A DNA stretch of 64,000 nucleotides from NCBI GenBank assembly GCA_026168605.1, contig JAPFDX010000001.1, positions 300,859 to 364,858 of the forward strand, read 5' to 3'. The position numbers and the translations under genes are program-made. The DNA comes from Roseburia sp. GTDB taxonomy: Bacteria > Bacillota > Clostridia > Lachnospirales > Lachnospiraceae. Under the pieces are notes generated by a model. It did not search any database, was not told the origin of the DNA, and saw only the letters and a program-made list of their open reading frames with translations. Below, in pieces: positions 8,907 to 17,044 of the stretch (the first letter of the stretch is position 1; each line of letters begins with the position of its first letter).

Positions 8907-10496
8907 TTATTTCTGTTTACTGTTTAGAATCGCCTCTGCAACCTTCAGACCGTCCATCGCAGCCGAGACGATGCCGCCCGCATAGCCTGCCCCCTCCCCG
9001 CAGGGATAGATCCCGCCGACCGCAGACTCAAAAAATTCATTCCTGGGGATCCGTACCGGGGACGAGGTCCGGCTCTCCACTCCGGAGAGGATCGCGTCCT
9101 CCCTGTCAAACCCCGGCAGGAGGCGCGCAAACGTGTGCATTCCCTCGATGAAAGACTCCTCCAGCGCCTGCGGGAGCAGACCGTTTAGCGAGGAAAGCAC
9201 GTGCGCTCCCTTCGTTTCACTCGCAAAATCCCCGTAGGATACCGACGGCTGTCCCTTGCAGTAATCGCCGAACAACTGCTGTGGGATCGCCCCACCGCCG
9301 CGCTGATACGCGCGCTCCTCAAGTTTCTCCTGAAAACGTACCCCGGCAAGCGCGTCCATGCCGTCAAAATCATCCGGAGTCACCGAGACGATCACCGCGC
9401 TGTTTGCATTCGCACCGTCTCTGCCGGAATAGCTCATTCCGTTGACTGCAAGCCTTGCTGCCTCGGAGGATGCGTTGACCACATACCCGCCCGGACACAT
9501 ACAGAAGGAATAAACGCCTCTGCCGTTTGGCAGATTCGCCGTCACCTTGTAGGGCGCAGCCGGAAGCCGTTTCGCATAGATCTCCCCGTACTGCTGGAGA
9601 TCGATCATTTCCTGCGGATGTTCCACACGGAATCCGACCGCAAAGGATTTTGCGGCGAGCGCAAGTTCCCCCTTCCCGTCCAGCATACGGAAGGTATCAC
9701 GCGCGCTGTGCCCGATGGCGAGCACGACGGTATCTGCCGGTATCCATTCGCGGTGATCAAGTTCCACCGCACAGACCCTGCCATTCTTTGTCCTGTAATC
9801 GGTCAGACAGGTCTCAAACAAAAAACGTGCCCCGGCGCGCTCCATAAAGGCGCGCATCGCAAGAATGACGTCCGAGAGGATATCCGTGCCAATATGCGGC
9901 TTGCTCTCATATAAAATATGCTCCGGAGCGCCAAACTTTACAAGGGTTTCCAGCACAAAACGGTTTCTTCCCACGGGATCTTTGACAAGTGTATTTAACT
10001 TGCCGTCCGAAAACGTACCCGCACCGCCCTCGCCAAACTGTACGTTGGAGGAGGGATCGAGCACGCCCGTCTCCCAGAACCGCGCCACGTCCGCTGACCG
10101 CTCCTTCATACTTTTCCCGCGCTCAAGGACGATGGGACAAATTCCCCGCAGCACAAGCGCATAGGCGCCAAACAGTCCGGCAGGACCTGCGCCGACGATT
10201 ACGGGAGAAACGGGAAAATCATCCGGCGACGCCTCCGGCAGCACATACTGCTTTGGTGTGAAAAACTGAATATTTTTATCGCGTATTTTTTTGTGGAGAG
10301 CCGCCTCGGATGCAACTGTCACGTCCACCGTATAGACATACTGCAGATGCGGCTTTCTGCGCGCGTCAATGGAACGCCGTGCGACGGCGTGGGACGTCAT
10401 CTGCTCCTCCTGGATGCGCAGCAGCCTGCACACCTTCTGCACCAGTTCTTTTTCCGTATGCCCGATCGGCAGTTTTATCTGATTGATCCGTATCAT
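8907..10496 (-). CDS. NAD(P)/FAD-dependent dehydrogenase-like protein (uncharacterised flavoprotein)
   Basis: 529 residues. A short N-terminal alpha/beta domain (residues 1-85, beginning MIRINQIKLPIGHTEKEL) is followed by a two-dinucleotide-binding flavoprotein domain. Its FAD motif is IVGAGPAGLFGAYAL near residue 100, with a second AIGHSARDTF stretch and a C-terminal GEGAGYAGGIVSAAMDGLKVA. This is the conserved 'FAD-dependent protein' family present in most Clostridia; its substrate is unknown. The ATG at 10494-10496 overlaps the preceding gene in an ATGA arrangement, so it is translationally coupled to another flavoprotein. An N-terminal extension of 26 codons is rejected because it reads back into that gene. 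Confidence 0.85.
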   Translation of the reverse strand: MIRINQIKLPIGHTEKELVQKVCRLLRIQEEQMTSHAVARRSIDARRKPHLQYVYTVDVTVASEAALHKKIRDKNIQFFTPKQYVLPEASPDDFPVSPVIVGAGPAGLFGAYALVLRGICPIVLERGKSMKERSADVARFWETGVLDPSSNVQFGEGGAGTFSDGKLNTLVKDPVGRNRFVLETLVKFGAPEHILYESKPHIGTDILSDVILAMRAFMERAGARFLFETCLTDYRTKNGRVCAVELDHREWIPADTVVLAIGHSARDTFRMLDGKGELALAAKSFAVGFRVEHPQEMIDLQQYGEIYAKRLPAAPYKVTANLPNGRGVYSFCMCPGGYVVNASSEAARLAVNGMSYSGRDGANANSAVIVSVTPDDFDGMDALAGVRFQEKLEERAYQRGGGAIPQQLFGDYCKGQPSVSYGDFASETKGAHVLSSLNGLLPQALEESFIEGMHTFARLLPGFDREDAILSGVESRTSSPVRIPRNEFFESAVGGIYPCGEGAGYAGGIVSAAMDGLKVAEAILNSKQK

Positions 10497-11752
10497 CGCT
10501 TTTCTGATTCCTTTCTCCCACACGCCGCCTCTGCCGCATGAACGCCCGACACATAGCCGCTCGACCATGCCCACTGCAGATTGTAGCCGCCGCAGGTGCC
10601 GTCGACGTCAAGTACCTCGCCCGCGAAATAGACACCCGGCGCAAGCTTGGACTGAAGGGTCTCCTGTTCTACCTCGCAGACAGGAATGCCTCCGGCACAG
10701 ACCTGTGCCGCCTCCACGGGCTTACTTCCAATAATATCGACCTGGAAACTGCACAGCGCTTCGCAGAGACGCTCAAGCTGTCTGCCGCTCATCTGCTTTG
10801 CAGGCAGATGTAAACTGATACCGCTCTCCTTTAACAGGACGTCGCCCAGCTTTTTGTTGCACAGACCGATCAGTGCCTGCGAACAGTCCTTGTCATGCGC
10901 ATAGTTGTAAAAACGCTCCGCGAGCAGCTTTTTCACATCTTCCCTGGCAAGCGACGGCAGAAAATGGATTTTTGCAGACACCGCGCGCTTTTCCTGCAGC
11001 GCCCTCGTCGCAAAGCGGCTGATCTGAAAAACCGGAATACCGGAAATCCCGTAATCGGTCAACTGCACTTCCCCCGTTTCAGAAACGGCCGCTCTCCCAT
11101 CTATGTACAGCGTGACGCACGCCTCCGTCCGTATTCCCGCAAGCGCCTTAAAACAAGACTGCTTCGCCACCAGAGGGACAAGTGCCGGAACGATATCGAT
11201 GAAATGATGTCCCAGTTTTTTGATATGGGAAAATGCACTTCCGTCACTTCCTGTCTTTGGCGCGGCGAGCAGACCGGTCGCAAAAATAAGTTTGCGCGTC
11301 TGATATGTACCGCAGTTTGTCTGAATACGGTAGCCCGTCTCCGACTTCCGGATGGATTCCGGTGCGCAGGACGTGACAGTCTCCACGCCCAGATACGCGC
11401 ACTCCATGCGCAGAACCTCGAGTACCGACGCCGCCTGCTCGCTCGCAGGATAAAAATATCCGCGCCGCTCCTTCGGCATAATGCCGAGTTCACGGAAAAA
11501 CCGCACCGTTTCCTCATGCCCGAACTGTGCAAAAACGGGCAATACAAATGCAGGGTCTTCCCCACGGTAATAGGACACACCCTGCAACGCATTCGTATAA
11601 TTACACTTACCATTTCCGGTGGAAAGAATCTTCTTCCCCACGCGGTCCATATGCTCTAGGATTCGCGTTCTCGCGCCGCACCGCGCGGCGGCAACCGCCG
11701 CCACAAGCCCTGCCGCACCGCCGCCAATCACGGTTACATCAGCTTCTGTCAT
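10493..11752 (-). CDS. HI0933/BaiN-like NAD(P)/FAD-dependent oxidoreductase
   Basis: 419 residues of the HI0933 (YhiN/BaiN) flavoprotein family. The dinucleotide-binding VTVIGGGAAGLVAAVAAARCG is at the N-terminus, GKKILSTGNGKCNYTN at about residues 40-55 is a family signature, and CGGYNLQWAWSSG is the C-terminal FAD contact. A few relatives reduce bile-acid intermediates, but for most the reaction is unknown, so no substrate is assigned. The ATG at 11750-11752 is preferred over one four codons upstream because GGAG sits 6 bases before it, whereas the upstream ATG directly abuts AGGA. It is the first gene of a run leading into mutSL. Confidence 0.87.
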   Translation of the reverse strand: MTEADVTVIGGGAAGLVAAVAAARCGARTRILEHMDRVGKKILSTGNGKCNYTNALQGVSYYRGEDPAFVLPVFAQFGHEETVRFFRELGIMPKERRGYFYPASEQAASVLEVLRMECAYLGVETVTSCAPESIRKSETGYRIQTNCGTYQTRKLIFATGLLAAPKTGSDGSAFSHIKKLGHHFIDIVPALVPLVAKQSCFKALAGIRTEACVTLYIDGRAAVSETGEVQLTDYGISGIPVFQISRFATRALQEKRAVSAKIHFLPSLAREDVKKLLAERFYNYAHDKDCSQALIGLCNKKLGDVLLKESGISLHLPAKQMSGRQLERLCEALCSFQVDIIGSKPVEAAQVCAGGIPVCEVEQETLQSKLAPGVYFAGEVLDVDGTCGGYNLQWAWSSGYVSGVHAAEAACGRKESEKR

Positions 11753-11776
11753 AGTGATCTCCATTCCTATGGAACG

Positions 11777-11805
11777 ATTTTAACACACCATTTTAAAATA
11801 TTCAA
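11777..11805 (-). promoter_or_regulatory. Sigma-A-type promoter for the flavoprotein-mutSL-miaA-ynbB operon
   Basis: Minus-strand TTGAAT (11800-11805) and TAAAAT (11777-11782) are separated by 17 bases, with the start codon 24 bases past the -10. From here down to radC the genes overlap or are 1-18 bases apart, so this may drive about 10 kb of message. Consensus match only. Confidence 0.6.
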
Positions 11806-11811
11806 TGTAGT

Positions 11812-12186
11812 TTAGCTGGAATAGCTCTCGAGAAAATCATAGAGCTCCTGCTCGTCCGTCACCGGGATCCCCGCCTTTAACAGCGCTTTTGTCTCATCGC
11901 TAAGACCGTGCAGACGGATGTTTGTCTCAAGCAGCACCGTCTCTCCGTCCGACTCATAGACGATCAGCACACCGTTTTCCTCCACGAGCAGATAGCGGTA
12001 AGATTTTTGTGTCTGCATACTCGCAAGCAGTTCCTCCGTCTCCGAGGCAATCTGCACCTCGGACGGTTCGGGGAGCACCTGCTCCGGTTCGCTCTCCGGG
12101 ACTTTGTTCCACCAAAACACCGTGCCTGCCGTCACGCAGGCGATGATCAGTACGGTAAAAAGGCAAATGCCTGTCGTTTTCTTCAT
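11812..12186 (-). CDS. BofC C-terminal domain-like membrane-anchored protein
   Basis: 124 residues. A hydrophobic segment at residues 7-25 acts as a signal anchor, then comes an acidic/proline linker (ESEPEQVLPEPSEV). From about residue 60 there is a compact domain: YRYLLVEENGVLIVYESDG, later IPVTDEQELYDFLESYSS. The xLVxExGxxxVY...DEQELYxFLExYSS pattern matches the C-terminal domain of BofC, a forespore-intermembrane regulator of SpoIVB signalling in Bacillus. The BofC N-terminal domain is absent, as in clostridial relatives. Function in SpoIVB control is inferred from the domain only. An upstream sequence resembles a sigma-G promoter, and the next gene upstream encodes SpoVB. Confidence 0.65.
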   Translation of the reverse strand: MKKTTGICLFTVLIIACVTAGTVFWWNKVPESEPEQVLPEPSEVQIASETEELLASMQTQKSYRYLLVEENGVLIVYESDGETVLLETNIRLHGLSDETKALLKAGIPVTDEQELYDFLESYSS

Positions 12187-12218
12187 GTCCGCCTCCCATC
12201 GGTTGACTTAAGCTACGA

Positions 12219-12250
12219 TAAGTATCTGCCATTTCTTCCCTTTTTATTCA
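12219..12250 (-). promoter_or_regulatory. Possible sigma-G-like promoter for the BofC-like gene
   Basis: Minus-strand TGAATA (12245-12250), then 18 bases, then GATACTTA (12219-12226). The -35 matches the forespore sigma-G pattern well; the -10 differs from CATACTA at its first base. bofC of Bacillus subtilis is in the sigma-G regulon. Read by eye. Confidence 0.35.
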
Positions 12251-12251
12251 G

Positions 12252-13913
12252 TTAGCGCAAAAGATGCAGACGTTTTGCGAGAGCCACGAGCTTCCTGCCC
12301 TTCGGAAAACGGAGAATCTCCTGCTCGCTCAGTCCGTTTAATGCCAGCAGCAGGACCGCATAGATCACCACACCCATGAGAATGGAGACGATCGTTGCGA
12401 CCGTATTGCTGCGCAGCAGATATAAAAGCAGTTTGTACACCAGCCAGACCACAAGTCCCATGCCTGCGGCGGAAATGGCGGGCACGAGGAAGGTCTTTTT
12501 CACTTCCTGACGGTAACCGCTGTAACGGTGGATGGAGCGCGCATTTAAAATGCACATCAAAAGACCAAACACCATGTTTGCGATGACGACCGCAAAAATA
12601 TTTAAGTCCAGACCAAACATCAGTCCCACCAGCACAAACAGATGCAGCACCAGCGCGATCACTGCATTTTTGATCGGCTCCTTCATGCGGTTCATCCCCT
12701 GGAGCAGACCGTTTGACAGTGTGGACAGGGAAAATACAAGGATCGCAGGCGCTCCCACCTGCAGCATCTGCGCTGCCAGTCTGGACGAATCGCCGAACAA
12801 AAGCTGTAAGATTGGCGACGCCAGCACCGCCATGCCGACGGCACACGGGAATGCGATCACCATGACAAAGCGTGTCGCCGTCGTGATCTGCCGTTTTGCC
12901 TCGCCACGCTTTCCGCTCGCATAGGCTGCCGTGAGGGCAGGCACGCAGGATGCGGCGATGGAGGACGCGATCGCAAGCGGCACATTGATCAGCACCTGGT
13001 ATTTTCCCGAGTAGATGCCGTTCCATGCCCCGTATTCACTCTCCGCATAGCCCTGAAAATAGGCGATATTTTTAAAGACCGCCTCGTCGATCAGCGTGTT
13101 GCAGTTGTAGATCGTGCTGCTGAGCAGAACCGGAATGATCGTGATGATCAGCAGGTGCATGATCGACCCGTAGGAATCCACCTGCGTGCGGCGTTCCTTG
13201 CGCATGGACTTTTTGAACGAGCCGAGAAACACAACCAGGACAAACGTGGAAAACAGCAGTGCCACAAGCGCTCCTACTCCCGTTCCGATCGTGCCGCCGG
13301 CAGCGCCGTACGCCGCCGCATAATTTTCCGGATCTCCGAGCAGCGCTCCCGCCCGGCTTCCCATCGCAAACAGCACATATGCCGCCCAGACGCTGACGAT
13401 GGCGTTTGCGATCTGCTCTAAGATCTGCGATACCGCGCTCGGCATCATCGTGCCAAGTCCCTGGAAAAAGCCGCGCATCACGCCGAGCACCGCCACGATC
13501 ACAAGCACCGGGACAAGCGTTTTCACCGCAAAAATACTGAGCGGCGTGCGCATCAGCATCGTCGTGATAAACTCCGAGCCAAAGTACAGCACAAGCGCCG
13601 CGATCGTACCCGAAACAGCGCCGAATACGAGCGCGGATTTTAAGATGCGGTAGACGTTGCGCTTTTTGCCCTGCGAAATGTTTGCGGAGACGAGCTTTGA
13701 CACCGCAAGCGGCAGGCTGTACGATGAAATGATCAGCAAAATATTATATATTTTAAACGCAGTACCGTAGTAATTGTTTCCGGCGTCCCCGATGATGGCG
13801 GTGAGCGGAATGCGGTAAACCAGTCCGATGACACGGCTGATCAGAGACGCCATCGCAAGGATCGAACCCTGCACCAAAAAGCTTGTACTGTTTTTCTTCC
13901 TGTTGTTGCCCAT
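12252..13913 (-). CDS. spoVB: Polysaccharide/lipid II flippase-family protein SpoVB-like (MATE/MVF fold)
   Basis: 553 residues with about 14 hydrophobic segments. The N-terminus FLVQGSILAMASLISRVIGLVYRIPL is the family signature, and NPYYGTAF-like GNNYYGTAFKIYNI follows. The family moves undecaprenyl-linked precursors across the membrane; SpoVB acts in spore cortex synthesis, while paralogues (YtgP/MurJ-like) act in vegetative growth. It lies 9 bases after ybeY and next to a BofC-like gene, which favours SpoVB, but the assignment between paralogues is not certain. Confidence 0.82.
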   Translation of the reverse strand: MGNNRKKNSTSFLVQGSILAMASLISRVIGLVYRIPLTAIIGDAGNNYYGTAFKIYNILLIISSYSLPLAVSKLVSANISQGKKRNVYRILKSALVFGAVSGTIAALVLYFGSEFITTMLMRTPLSIFAVKTLVPVLVIVAVLGVMRGFFQGLGTMMPSAVSQILEQIANAIVSVWAAYVLFAMGSRAGALLGDPENYAAAYGAAGGTIGTGVGALVALLFSTFVLVVFLGSFKKSMRKERRTQVDSYGSIMHLLIITIIPVLLSSTIYNCNTLIDEAVFKNIAYFQGYAESEYGAWNGIYSGKYQVLINVPLAIASSIAASCVPALTAAYASGKRGEAKRQITTATRFVMVIAFPCAVGMAVLASPILQLLFGDSSRLAAQMLQVGAPAILVFSLSTLSNGLLQGMNRMKEPIKNAVIALVLHLFVLVGLMFGLDLNIFAVVIANMVFGLLMCILNARSIHRYSGYRQEVKKTFLVPAISAAGMGLVVWLVYKLLLYLLRSNTVATIVSILMGVVIYAVLLLALNGLSEQEILRFPKGRKLVALAKRLHLLR

Positions 13914-13922
13914 AAAAAATCC

Positions 13923-14423
13923 TCAATCCCTAAAAATCTGCATCGCGTCGAGAATCTGTCTCTGCTTTGCCTCCATCTGCGCCGCCTCTTCCTCTGTCAC
14001 ATGGTCGTAGCCAAAGAGATGCAGCATACTATGTACGATCAAAAAGGCGTATTCCCGCCGCTCACTGTGACCGTACGCCTTCGCCTGCTCCCTCACGCGG
14101 TCTGTGGAGATCACGATGTCCCCGAGCATGATCTCTCCGGTATCGGGATTGAAATTGTCCTCATAATCGTCCTCTAAGGCAGAGAAATCCCCCGGCGCGT
14201 CATAGGAGAGCATCGGAAAGGAAAGCACGTCCGTCGGCGCGTCGATCTCACGGTACATACGGTTGATCTCCCGGATGCCGTCGTTGCCCGTCAGCGTCAG
14301 ATTGACCTCCGCCTCATAGGGAAAATCCTCGTGTGAAATGGCAAAGGAGACGACCTTTTGCGCCAGCTCCTCCTCGTCAAAATCAAATGCAGCTTCTGTC
14401 TCTTTTTCTATATTTAAACTCAT
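13923..14423 (-). CDS. ybeY: Endoribonuclease YbeY (rRNA maturation)
   Basis: 166 residues, complete. The zinc motif HSMLHLFGYDH lies near residue 130 and the conserved INRMYREIDAPTDVLSFP near 60. YbeY is a single-strand RNase needed for 16S rRNA 3' end maturation and ribosome quality control. It is 12 bases after phoH, the usual partner. A longer acidic insertion (SALEDDYEDNFNPDTG) precedes the GDIVIS strand, as in other Lachnospiraceae. Confidence 0.95.
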   Translation of the reverse strand: MSLNIEKETEAAFDFDEEELAQKVVSFAISHEDFPYEAEVNLTLTGNDGIREINRMYREIDAPTDVLSFPMLSYDAPGDFSALEDDYEDNFNPDTGEIMLGDIVISTDRVREQAKAYGHSERREYAFLIVHSMLHLFGYDHVTEEEAAQMEAKQRQILDAMQIFRD

Positions 14424-14435
14424 GGTAACGTCCTC

Positions 14436-15473
14436 TCATTTCCGGCGCTTTTCTTTTCTTTTTGCACCGTCATACGCGGCGCTTTTTGCCGCCGTCTTTT
14501 TCTTCTCTTTCTTCTGCGCCAGCTTCTCATAGTCCTCGTAGGCTTTGACGATCTTCTGCACGACGGGATGGCGCACGACGTCAAGGCTTGTCAGCTCGCA
14601 GATGCCGATCTCATCCACGCCGCGCAGCACCCGAAGCGCCACGTCAAGTCCCGACTGCGCGCCCGGCGCAAGATCTTTCTGTGTGGCGTCTCCTGTAATG
14701 ACCGCCTTTGAGCCAAAGCCGATGCGCGTCAAAAACATCTTCATCTGCGCGGGCGTCGTATTCTGCGCTTCGTCCAGGATGATAAAGGCATTGTCCAGGG
14801 TGCGGCCGCGCATATACGCAAGCGGCGCGACCTCGATCAGCCCCTTTTCCATATTCCGCTGAAAGCTCTCAGCCCCCATGATTTGATAGAGCGCATCGTA
14901 GAGCGGGCGCAGATAGGGATCGACCTTGCTCTGCAGATCTCCCGGAAGAAAGCCGAGCTTCTCCCCCGCCTCGATCGCCGGACGCGTCAGGATAATGCGT
15001 CCCACCTCTTCATTTTTGAATGCCGTGATCGCCATCGCCATTGCGAGATACGTCTTTCCCGTGCCCGCAGGTCCCATGCCAAAGACGATCATTTTTTCAC
15101 GGATGGCGTCGACATACGCCTTCTGTCCGAGCGTCTTTGGCTTTACGGGTTTGCCGTTTACGGTGCGGCAGATACATTCGCGGTCGATCTCTGTGATGGC
15201 GGACGTCTTCTCCTCCGCCATCAGCGCCAGCGCGTAGTTGACATTCTGCTCGGAAATGACATTGCCGCGCTTCGATAAGGTCAAAAGCTGCTCGAACACA
15301 TCGCAGGCGCGCTTTGCCTGCCCCGCGTCGCCGAGGATTTTCATGCCCTCGCCGCGCACCACGACCGTGACGTTTAAGGTTCGCTCGATTTTCTTGATAT
15401 ATGCGTCAAACTGACCAAAGACGTTCGCCATATGGTCAGCCGGTATGTGAAAAGATACTTCAGTCAGACTCAT
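14436..15473 (-). CDS. phoH: PhoH family ATPase/helicase-like protein
   Basis: 345 residues. An N-terminal KH-like region (residues 10-85) is followed by the PhoH P-loop ATPase: GMGPAGTGKTYLAMAMA (Walker A) and FIILDEAQNTTPAQMKMFLTRIGFGSK (Walker B and sensor). The C-terminus is a lysine-rich tail (KKEKKKTAAKSAAYDG). The gene starts inside the end of yqfD (14-base overlap) and runs into ybeY, the conserved yqfD-phoH-ybeY order. Its exact role is unresolved; an RNA-related function is generally assumed. Confidence 0.94.
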   Translation of the reverse strand: MSLTEVSFHIPADHMANVFGQFDAYIKKIERTLNVTVVVRGEGMKILGDAGQAKRACDVFEQLLTLSKRGNVISEQNVNYALALMAEEKTSAITEIDRECICRTVNGKPVKPKTLGQKAYVDAIREKMIVFGMGPAGTGKTYLAMAMAITAFKNEEVGRIILTRPAIEAGEKLGFLPGDLQSKVDPYLRPLYDALYQIMGAESFQRNMEKGLIEVAPLAYMRGRTLDNAFIILDEAQNTTPAQMKMFLTRIGFGSKAVITGDATQKDLAPGAQSGLDVALRVLRGVDEIGICELTSLDVVRHPVVQKIVKAYEDYEKLAQKKEKKKTAAKSAAYDGAKRKEKRRK

Positions 15474-16704
15474 CCGTTTGCTGCCTTTCTTCGTCTGGGA
15501 TTGTCATAAACTCTGTCGGCTGGTACGAAACGATCGATTCGCGCGCGAAAATCGTGCCGTCCGCCACATAGTTTTTGCCCATTTTCTTTATCATAACATT
15601 TTTTTCCGTAATTTGAATACCTTTTTCTTCCAAATCTTTGAGGAAGTTCTCAAGATTCTTTGTTGCAATCTGCCGGACTTCCTTTTCGCTGTGGGTTTTC
15701 TGCTTTTTTTCCACTTCCCGGTAAACCGATTTTTCGACCCAGACAGGAAGATAAAAATGGTCTGTCACATGAAGCTGGTAAGTGTCCGTCGTCACATGGC
15801 AGTCCTTGTAGCTGTTTTTAAAAAAAGGATTTTTGATCGTAACATTTCCAATGGTAAGCGAATAATCGGTGCGGCTCTCGCCCGTCGGAACAGTCTGCGT
15901 ATAGATTTCCGGTATGACCTCCTGATACGGATAGCTGACCGCTGCCGTGATGTCTGCGTCCGCTCCGGGGTAGAGGTACTCCGTCACCTCCTCCGCGTCA
16001 TTTGAGATCGCAACGCTTCCGGAGACGAGCACATCCCCCTTTTTCACTTCCGTCCCCGCCGCAACAAGCGGCGTGCCGCTTCGGGTGATGATTTCCGTGA
16101 CCGTTCCGTCCTTCGCAGCCACAATGTCGTAAGGCATCTCATCCTTTTTTTCGTACTGTTCCTTGGGCAGAAGATTCTCCTGCACATCCACCGTCATTTT
16201 CGTGCCGTAGATCTTGATCGACGTCCAGATCACCTCGTCATAGCGGCTCCGCAGCGATTCTTCCAGGGCGGCGCAGTCGATGGCGCTCTTTCTGGTGCCA
16301 AACGTGCACGTCTCCTCCTCCAAAAAATCGAGGATCACCTCGTCCGAGAGATAGGAATTGCCGTTGATCTCGATATTCCAGATAAATCCGGAGAGGTAAT
16401 ACAGAAGGATGCCCGACAAAAAAATGCCCGCGCAAAAGAGCTTGCGTTTCCGGTACTTAAATGTGACAAAGGGAAGTCCGGCACGCCGTAAAATCCGTAT
16501 TTTTGTCCGCGTCTTTTTTAGCAGTGGCTTTAGCTCGCGAAAGCCCCTTGCGCTGATGCAGAACTCATAGCCGTCCTCACAGGGAGCCAGATTCCAGACC
16601 AGTATCCCACGGCTGCCGCAAAGATTCAGGAACCGTTCCGGTGCATATCCGGTCAGCCGGACATAAACGTATCCCTGCGCGTACTTGATCAGCGATAACA
16701 GCAT
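15460..16704 (-). CDS. yqfD: Sporulation protein YqfD
   Basis: 414 residues. An N-terminal cytoplasmic part (residues 1-85, GYVYVRLTGYAPERFLNLC) precedes a single membrane segment at about 88-110 (LFCAGIFLSGILLYYLSGFIW), then a long extracytoplasmic domain with IKIYGTKMTVDVQEN and AAKDGTVTEIITRSGTPLVAAGTEVKKGDVLVSG. This is the YqfD family; in Bacillus subtilis it is sigma-E controlled and its role is undefined. It sits 6 bases after yqfC. The ribosome binding site is weak (AGAAAG), suggesting coupling to yqfC. Confidence 0.9.
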   Translation of the reverse strand: MLLSLIKYAQGYVYVRLTGYAPERFLNLCGSRGILVWNLAPCEDGYEFCISARGFRELKPLLKKTRTKIRILRRAGLPFVTFKYRKRKLFCAGIFLSGILLYYLSGFIWNIEINGNSYLSDEVILDFLEEETCTFGTRKSAIDCAALEESLRSRYDEVIWTSIKIYGTKMTVDVQENLLPKEQYEKKDEMPYDIVAAKDGTVTEIITRSGTPLVAAGTEVKKGDVLVSGSVAISNDAEEVTEYLYPGADADITAAVSYPYQEVIPEIYTQTVPTGESRTDYSLTIGNVTIKNPFFKNSYKDCHVTTDTYQLHVTDHFYLPVWVEKSVYREVEKKQKTHSEKEVRQIATKNLENFLKDLEEKGIQITEKNVMIKKMGKNYVADGTIFARESIVSYQPTEFMTIPDEERQQTDESD

Positions 16705-16710
16705 GGCTTT

Positions 16711-17010
16711 CTAATTCTCATACTGTATCGCTTCGATCCATCCGGTAATTTTCATCTCCTCATTCGTGTAATAATCGATTGCAAGGTGTGCACCGGAGAT
16801 CTGAAGCCTGCAATTTTTTGTCTGAACTCTGATAAAGGAATCCCGGTATTCAAGGATTCCTTTATAATTTGAAATTAACGCTTCCCCTCTCCCTGTGACA
16901 GTGAGCACGCTCGCCCCAAGCATCAGGTCTTTGGGAAGTTCTAAATTGGTGACCATTTTTTCACGCAGGGTGGTTTCCCGTCCCTGCGGCTTTTTTTGAT
17001 TTCTTTTCAT
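16711..17010 (-). CDS. yqfC: Sporulation protein YqfC
   Basis: 99 residues: a Lys/Arg-rich start, then LELPKDLMLGASVLTVTGRGEALISNYKGILEYRDSFIRV, the recognisable YqfC core. The ATG at 17008-17010 is kept because relatives also carry a short basic N-terminus, but no Shine-Dalgarno sequence precedes it. A sigma-E-like promoter sits immediately upstream, placing the predicted transcript start about at the A of ATG. An inverted repeat (CGCAGGG/CCCTGCG) lies within codons 8-17. Function is unknown; Bacillus yqfC is expressed in the mother cell. Confidence 0.85.
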   Translation of the reverse strand: MKRNQKKPQGRETTLREKMVTNLELPKDLMLGASVLTVTGRGEALISNYKGILEYRDSFIRVQTKNCRLQISGAHLAIDYYTNEEMKITGWIEAIQYEN

Positions 17011-17015
17011 ATATA

Positions 17016-17044
17016 ACTATATGAAAAATGGCAGGATCTTATTC
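17016..17044 (-). promoter_or_regulatory. Sigma-E-like promoter for yqfC-yqfD
   Basis: Minus-strand GAATAAG (17038-17044), 14 bases, CATATAGT (17016-17023). Compared with the sigma-E consensus (KMATAWW, 14-15 bases, CATACANT), the -35 misses only its last position and the -10 only its fifth. The -10 ends 5 bases before the yqfC ATG. Confidence 0.5.

Noticed and set aside
16964..16988. CGCAGGG/CCCTGCG hairpin as terminator of pdp
   Set aside because: No T tract follows and it lies inside yqfC codons.
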